From: Aporrectodea caliginosa
Taxonomy: Eukaryota; Annelida; Clitellata; Crassiclitellata; Lumbricidae
Direction of reading: 5' to 3'
Length of the DNA: 64,000 nt
Assembly (NCBI GenBank): GCA_020284085.1
Contig: JACEVL010000803.1
Coordinates: 1,121,988 to 1,185,987, forward strand
Both the position numbers and the translations under genes were made by a program. The notes under the pieces are model-generated. The model was not told the DNA's origin. It was given only the letters and a program-made list of their open reading frames with translations, and ran no database searches. Positions 17,469-30,881 of the stretch are shown one piece after another; the stretch's first letter is position 1; each line of letters starts with the position of its first letter.

Positions 17469-20400
17469 TGTATCATGTATGTATGTATGCATATGCATGC
17501 ATGCATGCATGTATGTATGTATGTATGCATGTATGTATGTATGTATGTATGTATGTAACACTTAATATAGTGCATTTGAAGTACCTCACAAAGGCGCTGC
17601 CTATCTATCTAACAGATCTAAACAAGTGCGTTTTAAGACAGTTAGCAAATGTATGCTGGACAGAGTCAAAGGCAACAGTATGGTAAGGAGAGATGATCCA
17701 ACACATGAGAAGGCAAGATGAGCTCAAGTTGAAGTGCAACAGTATGGCACGTGCATATCTCCATGGGTCACAGAGCGCAATGATCACCATTTGTGAAAAC
17801 TAGCAAAGCACTGGGACCAAACTAGGCCATGAGGAGGATCATGTAAAACAGACTTCAGCAAAACACTTCAGCAATTGATGTCAGCTTAAAATGTGCATAA
17901 TATCAATAACTAACAAACAAAGCTTAGACATACCAGTGATTACATATGAATAAAATTACAGAATAATTTGACCCGTCAACATTAAGTGCATAAGAAAACT
18001 GAATATCATACAAAACACAGACTTAAAACACATAAGAAGCAAATTAAACAACAGGATACACAAATGCATCATGTGAAAATACTTTCACTTACTCAGAACC
18101 GCAAGAACTGTCGTAATCATGAGATCGGCGTAGAGGAACATGAAGTCGCTCAGCTTACTGTTATCCTTAAGAAAGCAGAAAACGTGGTCATTATACATAA
18201 TCTCACAGAAACACAGAAATGTAAGACTGTGTATTAAATTTGTTTCCCATCTAATCTTATGACTCCAATAGATGATACAGACTGATACGCTTTCATTACC
18301 TCCCCAAGCACTCCCCAACGTTTGAACAACTCTGTGACAGTTCTGACACTCGCCTCTTTGGGGCTGCCCTAATGGACCTGGGCCACATCCTGCACCAACT
18401 ACTACCCCAACCACACTCACCTACTACTCCGTCCATCCCCGTGCCCATGACCGCATAATCCCCCAGCTGAAAGCCTGCTGCACAAAACATTTATTGTAAG
18501 GATGCTATATACTTTTAACCATGGTTACTAGATGTCTGTACACCAAAGTGCGATTAACAATTGGTTAATAAAGAATAAATTTTACTTACTTACTCACTTA
18601 CAGAGCAGAGAGTTTTCACAAGTCGTCAATCAATAGTCACATATTGAAAATCGTAATCGGTTGGAGAAACCAAATCCAAAAGGTAAGAGGATCCAGAATC
18701 AAATTACACCGCATGTAATTGTAATTTTGTAATTATAATTTGCAATTGTAATTTTGTAATCGTAATTTTTATTTGCAACTTTGCAATTGCAATCAAATAT
18801 TTATATAACCACTCAAAGAGCAAAACATATCTGCACTAATCTAAATGTCATTAATAACTTGAATTGCACATCAGATAACAAACAACATACAGCAAACTGG
18901 AGGAGTCAACAGCAGTGGGCACACACATGCTGAGCCTAACCAAATGAAGTGATGCAGAGCTAGTGAAGAAGCTGGTGTCTTGTGCTTTCAAATCAACAAA
19001 AGAACTGATGCTATTTCAAAATGTTTTAACTAACTGCCATACAGCAATTAGTAACGGAAGTGAGTTGCAAATGAAAGTTATAAACTTACCGAGATCAGTA
19101 TAATTACACTTATGAATTGGATGATGCTGTACAAAGCCATGAAACGGAAGGCGGAAAAAGACGTCGTAAGGGCAGCTCTACCTTCTCTGCAAGTGAAATA
19201 CATACATCTGAATCAGCGATGGGTCCTAATATGCATTCCAAATGAGAAAATGGGTCTTGTATTATCATTAGTTTTAAAATTACTATTTATATTCCTATTA
19301 TTATTATTATTATTTTTATTATTATTACTATTATGCATTTATTAAGTGCCACTATCAGATGCGCTGAGCAACTGTGATTGAAGGACTTGCTCAAGGTCCC
19401 AGTCTCAACAGTAACCGTCTCAAAGGAGGCTCGAAACTGTATTCTCCATATAACAAGGCGAGCGCTCCAACAGGTTGGCTATTGTGTCCCAAATGGGTAG
19501 AAGTTAAGTTACTCTGCATGTATCATAGTCATTAAAAGTTCAAACAACTCAGGAGATTTACAGTACTGAAACGGTAATGTACTTAGCAAATGGTCCTGGC
19601 ATTAATGACAGTTATAATAATAATAATTAATTATTATACAATAATGACTACATATATATGCACTGACAATTGTGGGTGACCAACTTGTCCAGGGTCGCTA
19701 TGCAGTAGCTTGAGGTAGATTCGAACCTGCGACCCTACAGTTACAAGGCATAGAACATACCGCTACACCACTGTCCCATTCCCAACAAAGTAATATTACC
19801 CATTTTGTTACCTGATGACGGTGGGAACACAGGAAATGTTGGCAGTCTTTGAAGTGAATGGAGATGCAACTGAAGCTTCCGCCTCCGACAACGATATACC
19901 AACATCTGCCGTCCTCAGGGCACCGCAATCATTGGCTCCGTCACCGCACATTCCAACGGATAAACTGCAAAGTGCAAATGATGAGCTGTGTCAAGTTGTT
20001 TTAAAGGGTAGTGAGGTCTGAGTCTGGCCTCCAGTTGGTCAGATCAAGAGAGGAGGCAGAGCAGATGCTAAGGCAGGTGTCGTTTAGGTCAAGAAGAATT
20101 GGAAGGTGGAGGATCAGATGAGTTAGGGTAGGAATTAATTATTCATAATATGCTCTTGTGGTACGGGTCTTCAGAGATAACATTCGTCAAAGGTCCTTCT
20201 GTTTTATTTACCTGTTTCTATGGTCATATTTTTAACCATAACTGCTAGGAAGATATATATTTATGAGAGGCGTATTAATTACCTTAGTGACAACTCCTTT
20301 TTCCTCCTAATCAGTCTACCTATCAGTCACAGCATCCCACTTATACTACCATACTTCATGTTATCACCAACCTCTTGACATTTGCTGATACTGGTCACCA

Positions 20401-22135
20401 TTGCATTGGCATTACCCTTTCTTGACATAAGTTCTGCTTTTGATTTGGTTGAGCATACTATTCCTCTGCGGAAAACTTGAACAAACGTTTCAGAATAGAC
20501 CTTGCAGTTGCTAAGTTGTTTACTTCTTTCCAAACATGAAGGAATTGCTGACAAGAGTATGCCTACCTACTACCTACCGGTAGGCTTTTGTCAGAAGAAA
20601 CAAAACTTTCAGTAATGCAGCTCTTTAATCTATTTCCATCAGTAATTAAATCATAATTTAAAACATTACCTGTACAAACAAATAAGCCATGGGTATGAAG
20701 TGTTAGCGACTTCATTTTCTTAGTCTCAGCATACGAGGGCAGGGGGCCAGTCCTCTCCCTCGCCGTCCTATCTTCCCACTGAGTGTACAGCCAGTGTATT
20801 CATTATAGCTGAGTTGGTTACAGGTGCAGGCATCTCTAAACGAATTTCCCTGGTGGGGGTTTGAACTCTGGCCTCTTGGTTGACAGCCAGGCTAACCATT
20901 ACACTATTGTTCAATATAAAGAAACACATAAATAAAAAACAGACTTACCCTAGATTTTGGAGATCTTCAATCAGTCGACTCTTCTGGTCGGGCGTCATTC
21001 GGGCAAACACAATCCCATGAAGAGCAATCTAGAATCAAACACCAAATAGGACAACAAAATAACTCATGTCATCAATAAACAACAAAATATCTTACATGTA
21101 CAAGATTTCAGTTAGTTATTTGGTCAGTTACACTCCGTACAAAGCCTTTTACGTACCTCAGAAAGTTCTGCAACTCCGTGGTGCCAGTCCCAAGCTTGGA
21201 AAAAGAAGGAGGAGGATGCTAATCATCTTTCTTATGACAAAGCATCATTAAACAGCAGGCACACGCACACACGCAGTACTGCAGGAGACAAACAGTTAAC
21301 TTTGTCACTACTCCTTATTCAGAACAACAATACAAATTCATTTAAAATATTATATCGAAACTGACAGGCTTTCTGAAAAGACTTCTTTTTGGAACAAATC
21401 CAATGATTATAAAAAGACAAAAATGTTCACCTTCTGAACGAGATCTGGAAAGTAGCGATGAATTATTCCGAAGCTGCGACCACTGACGGCCAAACGGTAG
21501 TTAAAGCTGAGATCAGTGATGACATTCGACGACTGATACGACTAGAAAGACATGATTCAAAGGTTAAAAACACCTACAAATATTATGGAAAAAACAACCT
21601 ACAAATATTAAGCATTTGCAATGGCCACGAAACTGTAATATGTATTGTAATTTTAATCACAGATTTATACAGTGCTACCTAAAGAGAGACTCGTTTTCTC
21701 ATTCAGAGGACTTGTATAGTGACTCTCCAAGATAACCTACTTAGAGGTGCTCCTAGCTAATGCATTGAAATACTTATATCTTTACTGCGGGTCCCGCTTA
21801 TAAACATGGGTACAATACAACCACAATACAACTGGGGCGCGGTGTGTGCATGTTCGGTGCCTTGCAGTGCGGGTTCGGATCCACCTCAAAAGTCGCCATG
21901 ACCCTGGGCAAGTCCTTAAATTGTCATGCTTCGGGCGTGAAACTGCATATATGTAGTCGGGAGCGCCTCTGAATGGGAAATCTGGTTGGGGCGCTATAAC
22001 AAGTGTTCAAATACAATACAATACAATAGTGCCCCTCCAAGATAACCTACTTAGAGGTGCTCCTAGCTAATGCATTGAAATACTTATAAATCCCCTCATA
22101 GGAGAGACTCACCAGATAGTCATATGCACGCATGT

Positions 22136-22203
<68 letters not shown>

Positions 22204-25200
22204 CACTATGTATTATATATATGTATGTATCCATGCAAGTAAGTATTTATGTATGTATGTATGCAAGTACGTAAGTATATAAGTAATAAGTATGTATGCA
22301 TGTATGTAAGTATTTAGGTATGTATGTATGTAAGTATGTATGCATGCAAGTATGTATGCATAAGTGCATGTAAGTATATGCATGTAAGTATGACGTATGT
22401 ATGTATCTGGACACTTACTACACCATCTTTTAAGTACCTGACAAAAGCACTGCAATGAAAGAATGTTTCTAAATACTTCTGAAACTTTGAATAAAAAACC
22501 AAAATGAAATAAAATCTAAATTACTAACTTGGATGCCGCTTTCAGCTGCAGTGGCATCAGTCGAGTCCTTGTTCTGCACATCTTCCTCCCATCGAATAGA
22601 CGCCGGTTTATCCCCCTCAGGGGGTTGAGCATTGACAACAACCAACCTCTCTCTTTCCTCGATCATGCCGCAGTGCCGTGCTACACTGATGGCCGTTAAG
22701 ATGTTGTCACCTACAAACAATAAACACATCAGAAAACGATGAAATAATTCTTTAAAAACTCTCAATGACTATTAAATACATACATTGTATTGTATTGCAT
22801 TTGGACACTATATAGTGCTCCAGCAGTAGCAACTATTCAGAAGCCATCTCAGCGTGAGAACTCTGAAGAAACAGGGTCTTTAGGCAGCGGACAGAAGTAA
22901 AAATATCTCAGCCCGAATTTGTGGGGAAGGTTATTCCATGAATCAGTTATGTTATCTTATTGCTTGGATTAGGTGTGCCATCGACTGATGCCCTATGCAT
23001 TAGACACTGGTGCGACAGAAACAACAACAAATAATATAATAATAATAATAATAAACCATTGGCCCCATTATTAGCACAAGTCCTGCATTCAGGAACTGCA
23101 GCTTGAGCTCCTCAGCCTTCCTCTTCCCCTTTTTCAGAAACGCATGACTATCTTATTTGTTAGCGACAGCACTGACTTAGGTAGGGAACTGATGTATGTA
23201 TGTAAGTACTGAACTGATGAATGGTGCTATATAAAAGTCCCAATTACAATTACAATTACAATTACTACAACACAGCTCTTGGCAACAACTTCTTGGAGCT
23301 ACACATCAACAAAATCAAACATCTCTCTAATCGAAGTTCATATACAAGCCCTTTAGAATAACACTGGACCAAGACCATAGGATAATATGATTAAATAATT
23401 AGGTTTTGAATATTTCCTTTGACAGATATTCATCGTATCCTTTACCTGTCACCATCACAGTGGGAATGTTTGCTTGTTTCAGTTGCTGTATCACAGGTGA
23501 AGTCTCCGGCTTCAGTTTGTTTTCCATTATCAGTAGGCCAACAAACGATAGCTCGGACTCAACGACATCCCTATGTACACAAAACATTGCAAATCAATCA
23601 ATCAATTTTCGTTTATTAAAAATAAGCTGACAAGTATGCAACTTATGCATTGATAAACTAAGGTCTTATCAGATGTCTAAAGATTAGATTAAGGCAATGT
23701 CTATATAAAATTAAAACTATAGGCATGTTATACATATTGAACTAAATATTAGTAAAATAATTGATGGAAGAGCATCAATATATATTTTGATATAGTACTC
23801 TGGATATGAAATCAGAACTTTCACTCAGTAGCTTAAGATTTAGCTATTCAAAAGAAACAGTATTTTAGTTGTTTCAATCAGAAATGCATGAAATCCCTGC
23901 ATGTCAGCTACTGCTGAAATGCAATTGATACTAGGTAACACATAACAGCGATGATTGAGTAGATGTTGCCCGTAACACCGGTTTTTTGTTTTTTATACAC
24001 AAGGCCAGTGTAAATTTTAATGTTTAGTAAACATTGATATATAAAGATAATTATTAAACAAAAATAATAATTATTTGTGGACTGAGAGGTTATTATTATT
24101 ATATTTGTTTATTGGCTCTCAAACAGATGAACACACTGCAATTTGGTATATAGAATGTATAAAAATTTATAAATATTACTATTGTTAGCCAGGCAATGTC
24201 TTAGAGTGAATTCGAGGCAAGAAGTTTACAGTTTACAATTACAATTGTGAATACGGAAATGTTCCTGAACTGAGAGATTTATTGTAAATTTATGTTAGAA
24301 AATGAGTCAGTGCATCAACAAACTTTTAGCCAGAAGCAACATTTCTATGTAAAACTGTGACAATGAAATCTGAAAATAAACCAACATCGATTTTAATCCA
24401 CAACTGGTTTACAGATAATAGAATTTAAAATTCAATTTCAAAATTCACCTGACCTTGATATTCGTTGGATCTGGTGCCAAGGGATTTTGCTGTCAAGAGG
24501 TTTAGTAGCCATGGCAATCACACGCAGGCCTTGAGCTGTATAATTTTTTAAGACTTCATGAAATTCATCAGGAACTACAAAGATCAATAAAAAATGTACC
24601 ACATTATTTAATTTCCTTCAGAATACAGTAACAAAATAAATTCTTCATATGAAAATAATCTTCATATGAAAAACTGAAAACTCAGTTTCATGCTATTTGA
24701 CTAAAGCCAAGCTCAGTTTTATAAAAAAAAGAACTCACGTGTTTGTGGATTGCAAAGCTAGTGCAGCGTATTTAGTTACATTAAATTGTGCAAAATAATA
24801 ATAATAATCCTATCCGTAAGTTTCGTAATCCTGAGGGAGTTTATTAAGAAAAGGTATTATTATTATTATTATTATGTAAAAATAAAAATAAATAAAAATA
24901 AACATAACACTAACATTTAGATGCTTCTTGCAGCTTATGTAAGATCTGCATATATAACATCCATATACCTTCTGCAGAGATACTTGGTTTTATAAAAAAA
25001 GAAACTCACGTGTTTGTGGATTGCAAAGCGCAGCAATTTTCTCCGGAGCACCTTTGGCGTAGACATCCATGTGATCCGAACCCAAAACTCGGACGATCAC
25101 GCTCATCCGTTGAAGTCCAGATGAGAAGGTGAACTGGCGGACAATTCCAATTTCAAACGGCGGCAATATTTGAAGCTTAAATAACAAAATATATAACTCC

Positions 25201-28200
25201 AAAATATAATGCAACATCAAAAATACGACAACTGTTCTGAATGAATATAAGACATAAGACATTTTTATTGTTCCCCAGAATGAATACATACAGTGCATGT
25301 GTTTATTTTTAACAATGAATAAGAATAACATCAAATAGTAAATTATGACAGTAGTTTTAGGGTTCAATAGGCACACCTATAGGCACACCTATAGGCACAC
25401 CTATAGGCAGTCAAGAAGGTCTACAACTAATGATGAACCGCTTAAACAGCATATCAATGGACTATGACATGAAAATAAACATAAAGAAAACAAAGGTCAT
25501 GAAGATGAGTAAGAGAGGGGGAGAAACAATAAACATCACATTAAATGGGGAAGAAATAGAACAGGTGAAGAAGTTCTGCTATCTGGGAAGTGTGGTTACA
25601 GAGGATGCAAGGTGCCATGTGGAAGTGAAAAGAAGAATAGCTATGGGAAAAGATGCATTCTACAAAAGAGGGGAGCTCCTCAGAGGCGGTCTAAACAGGA
25701 AGCTGAAGAAGAGAATGGTAAAGACACTAGTGTGGAGCGTTGTCCTATACGGCTCTGAGACATGGACAATGAGGCAAGAAGACATAAAACGACTGGAGGC
25801 CTTTGAGATGTGGATATGGCGCAGAATGGAGAAAATCAGCTGGGTGGAGAGAAGAACGAATGAGGAAATCTTACAGCTGGTGGAAGAAAGAAGATCACTG
25901 ATAGGCACTATACGGGGGCGGCAGAAGAAATGGATAGGACACATCTTAAGGAGCGACACCCTACTAAGAGACATCATCGAGGGAAGAATGGAGGGGAAAA
26001 AAGATGAGAGGTAGGCCAAGAACAATGCTACTGGACTGGATGTTGGCAGAGGAGGGATACAGCGGACTGAAAAGAGAAGCAGAGAACAGAGAAAAATGGC
26101 GTCGTTGGACATATGAACCTGCCTGAGGGCAGAGAACGTGAAGAAGAAGGCACACCTAAAGGGACAAGTCCCGCTGGACAGGGGCCTACTTACTAAGTGA
26201 TTAGTGCAGCAAGATGACAGAAGTTGGTTGTGTTGATTGGATGTAAGGGACATTGTTTACATATTTATGGACAATTTAACTACAGAACAATAGGGGAGAA
26301 AAACACTTTATCACATTTTAGATCCATGACTGTCTTATATCAGAGTCTTATATCATTCACTAGAATGAGGTTAACATTTACCATATGCAATAAAGAGGTT
26401 ACCATTTACCATTTGCAATAAAGAGGTTTACCATTTGCAATAAAGAGGTTACCATTTATGGAAAAATGTCATATAGTTACAATACGGTTACAACATCACA
26501 TCTCAAACATATACAATATCATAGATTTACAATTTTTTTTAATTTTTCCATTTGGCAGCATTGACTCCATGTTACAAGGCTCTGAAAAATCCTCCTTTTC
26601 TCTTGAAAAGCGAATATATGATCTTACATAGCTGTACAGGTAATCATAATCATAATCTCACATTTGCATAGCACTCTTCAATAATAATAATTGGAGATGA
26701 TAGTTATATGTGTCTTACAGTTCTGTCGTCTGATTCGTTATCGCGGTAGGCATCCATCATGATTGGTTTGACAGTCGTTGGCATTAGAAGGTCGAATTTG
26801 GCAGTTTCTCGCCCGGCTTCTTCCAAAACCTAACAGTGTACGAAGACAAGCTTAGCAGGCATTATGTAAGTATGTAGTATGTACGTAGGCACATAAGTAC
26901 GCAAGTACGGTAAGCAAGTACGCAGTCTTAAGAGACTGCTTCTACGTATGTACACGTAAGTATGTGTGTGTATGTATGTATGCAGGTATGTAGGTATGTA
27001 CCATATGTATGTAAGACATGTATGCAAGTATGCATATATGTATGTATATATGTAAGTATGTAAGTATGCAAGTAAGTGTATGTATGTATGTATGTGAGTA
27101 TGAATGTACGACATGTATACATGTAAGGTACATTGTATGTACACATAAGTATGTGTGTAGGTGCGTATGTATGTATGCAGGTATGTATGTAAGTATGTAT
27201 CATATGTATGTAAGTATGTATGACATATATGCATATATGTATGTATGTATGTATGTATATATGTCGGTATCAGAGCACTTGTATAGCGCCCTTTAATTAA
27301 CTCACAAGGGCTGGTGCTTAACACACAAAAATGATAACGTTGGCAGGCGATGAGGCACAAATCTGCATTTATTAGTCCTTCGTTCATGACCTCTTTACCA
27401 TGTAGCACAATATTTAAAAAGCTAATTCAAGAGAAGAAACCAATTCACAAGTGTTGCCTCAACAAAATACTGGTATCAATCAATCAATCAATCACAATTT
27501 AATTCAAGGTCTCTACTCAGAAGCGCTTGTGACCCAGGCCAAGAGGGAAAAAAACAGTTTTAAGAAGCTGACATTACGGTGGTGGGAGAACACGAGGGAG
27601 ACAGCTGCACACCTCCCAGTAAAAGAAAAATAATTCTCGTTCTCCAGTTCTACAATACTGTGAAATTTAAAAGCCTATAAAGCAAATTACCTCCTTACCA
27701 GGAAGGGATTTATCACTAGGATGCTTTAGCCTACAGTTATTAATCATGCTTCACAACATATAACTATTTACACATTATTATTATTAATATTATTACTTCG
27801 ATGTTTTATCATGTTTCATTACATAATATTTGTCCCATTGTGCGTTTGCAAATGGTGTATTAAAGACCATACTCACATACTGGTGTAGGGATATGTTCGG
27901 TGCCTTGCAACCGGAGGGTTGCAGGTTCAAATCCACCTCAAGCCCGTAGGGACCCTGGGCAAGTCCTTCACCGCAATTGCTCATGTGCTTCGGCGTGAAA
28001 CTCCGATTCAGTGTCCGCGCTGTAGTCGGGGCGCCTCTGAGTAGAAATCTTGAAGGGGCGCTATAACAAGTGCTCATACATACATACTAAATCCTTAATA
28101 ATTATTCTGAATTTCTAGCCATAAAAAAATAAAAAAGACACAAGAATAACTTGCCTTTGAGTGGCAACCTTGAAACCAAAAGAGATGCGGAGAATCATTT

Positions 28201-30828
28201 AAAATCAGTACACATTCTCACCCAGTTGATCGAATTGAACATTTTCAAATCCAACGGATCTCCACTCAACTCTCTGTCGATGATCGTCAAGGAGTGACAG
28301 GTTGCCATGCCGACCACCATTCTGGAGTCCGGTGACAGATGTCTAGGTTCTTCAACGACTGGAAGGAATTTCTTATCTTGCACTGGAATTACGGCCCACA
28401 GGTCCAAACCTTCCTCCGTCAACGTGCCAGTCTATTGTAAATGTACATTGCCATTGTAATGGTAACTGAATTCTATCAATCAAAGAGTTAAACAACTCTG
28501 AGTTAAATATCATTAGAACTAGAACGTAACATCACTTGGAAAAATAATACATCAGGGTCAACAGCGGCTTTGAATTGCACACACGTGAAGCCAACCAACG
28601 GATGTCGACAGTTGACATATGTTGTCGAATGTAATAAGTAAGTAAGTAAACAAGTATATTCTTTATTAACCAATTGCTAATCGCACCTTGATGTACAGAC
28701 ATCCCCCCAAAAAGTCAAAAAGCATATAGCAGCCTAACAATAAATGTTCTGCGGTTATGGGTACAGAGGACGGAGGGAGTAGTAAGTGGGTTTGGTTGGG
28801 GTAGTAGTCTGGTGCAGGATGTGGTCCCGGTCCATTAGGACAGCCCCAAAGAGGCAAGTGTTGGCATTACTGCAGAGTTGTTCAAATGTTGGGGAGATAA
28901 TGAAGGGAAATCAGTCTACGTATCAACGCTTGTACATGTAATGTAAATGTAACTCTCAGAAATTTCTCAGTGCCACCACATAAGCTGCATCATAAGTTTG
29001 AATTGTTTAATTATCAACAGGGATGTCAGGCTATACAATACAATACAGCATAATGCCCTCCTTAGAAAGTTCAGAAGTGCACACTGAAGCCGGGCAAACA
29101 CCGAGAGTCACACATAGACAGAAAGAGAAAAATTTTCATATTAAAGCTGTAATATCTCGTTGAAGAACATTGAATAATCAATTTGTTTAAACTGAGCACT
29201 TATCTAAGATGCTTACTTTAAATAATTCTAGCCATTCATCTTTCTGAAAAACAAGTCGCTTGCACGTGAGTAGAGAAGTTAATCATTTATCATTATCAGA
29301 ACAAAGTTTTATGACTGAGAACATCTCACTGACCTTGTCAAAGCAGAAGCACTGAACTTTTCCAGCTAAATTGATCCTCTGCGGACTGATACAGAAGACA
29401 CCTTCCAACTTGAGCCTCCGTTGAGCAAAGATCGTTCCGATCGTCATGGCTGCAGGGAGAGCGGGAGGAACAGCCACCGTAATGATATCCAACATATTCA
29501 AGACGACGACCCGTGCAGCGTACTAGTCAGAAAATCAAAATAAATTATGTCATATTAGTGACAGTGCCTGTAGCGCTCCCAAGAACCCTGAAGACAATGA
29601 TCCAGAAAGGAAAGTCTCACGTAAATGCATAAAGAAATTGGCAAAGGATAAAATGCAAGAAATCGATTCGGTATCAGCATCGTAACTGACCACACGATCA
29701 TACCCACGAGCGCGAAAGATGGTACACCAATGGTTTCATGGCAATGAGTATGTTTAAAGATATGCTGATGATAAATGGTTACGATAATAACGTGTCACGA
29801 AGATGACAGTGAAAGTGACGATTACTAATAACTGATTGTGGAAGGAACTGACCTTGTGAATAACTAGATTTACACAGATGTAGATCATTCCAACGGCTGC
29901 TATCAATGCTAAGAAGATGACAAATTTAAAGGCGTCTGCGTAAAACTTAAACATCAACTCCTTTGGATACAGAATGGAACGCACAAGCTCTCCCTTGGCA
30001 GTTGAAAACCCTGAAAACAAATAACTTTTGCATTACAAAAGAGACTCCTAAAACAATTCAGACACAAAGTGGTCGTCAGTTAAACATAATATCAAATAGT
30101 AGCGGACTTCCATAGGAGCAATATTTACTACCAAGAAAAAATTCCTTGTGCTTTTACTCATCTTTAAAAACCATTCTTTTTACATGCCACTGGGCCGGGA
30201 GCACCTCTGAGTAGGTACCTTGAAGGGGCGCTATATCAAGCTTATATTGATTGATTGATATTATAGTCAAAATTCAGACAAAATCAGATTTCACAAGATA
30301 AAATACTTCATAGAGAAAAATTTTTCACACTGCCATATAGCGGAAGTAACTTTAACATCACTGACAGATAAAAGTGTACGAGAGACATAGACACATCAAG
30401 AGTAATTTGAAATTTCCATTGTAGTCAGAAATGTGCATAACATTGCCTCAAGAGAAACTAGTCACATGCACTCAAACTAATCAAAGGCACCAATTACAAT
30501 GATCAAATCATGATATCATGGCATCATTGCCAATTGGTTAGAGAGGTCAGCCTGCAATGTGATGAGTACGAGGGTTCAAGCCTCCACTGAGACAGTGGCT
30601 TGTATTGGGACTCGCCCGTGGGCAGGGGGCAGTCCTTCACCTACAGTCCCTCAGCATCATCAATGTATGTTTGTCGCATAGTCGTGTACATAATTCTGAA
30701 CTTTGGAAGGAGGGCAGTATCAAATACAGTCATATTGTATTATCATTATTATTATTATTATTACAAACATACTGCGTGCAAAGTCAAACAGATATGAGAA
30801 TCAGAAACATTGATATTGTATATATAAT

Positions 30829-30881
<53 letters not shown>

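Noticed and set aside
25660..26253. 197-codon minus-strand frame opposite the RTE fragment
   Set aside because: Antisense shadow of the RTE coding sequence; no domain of its own.
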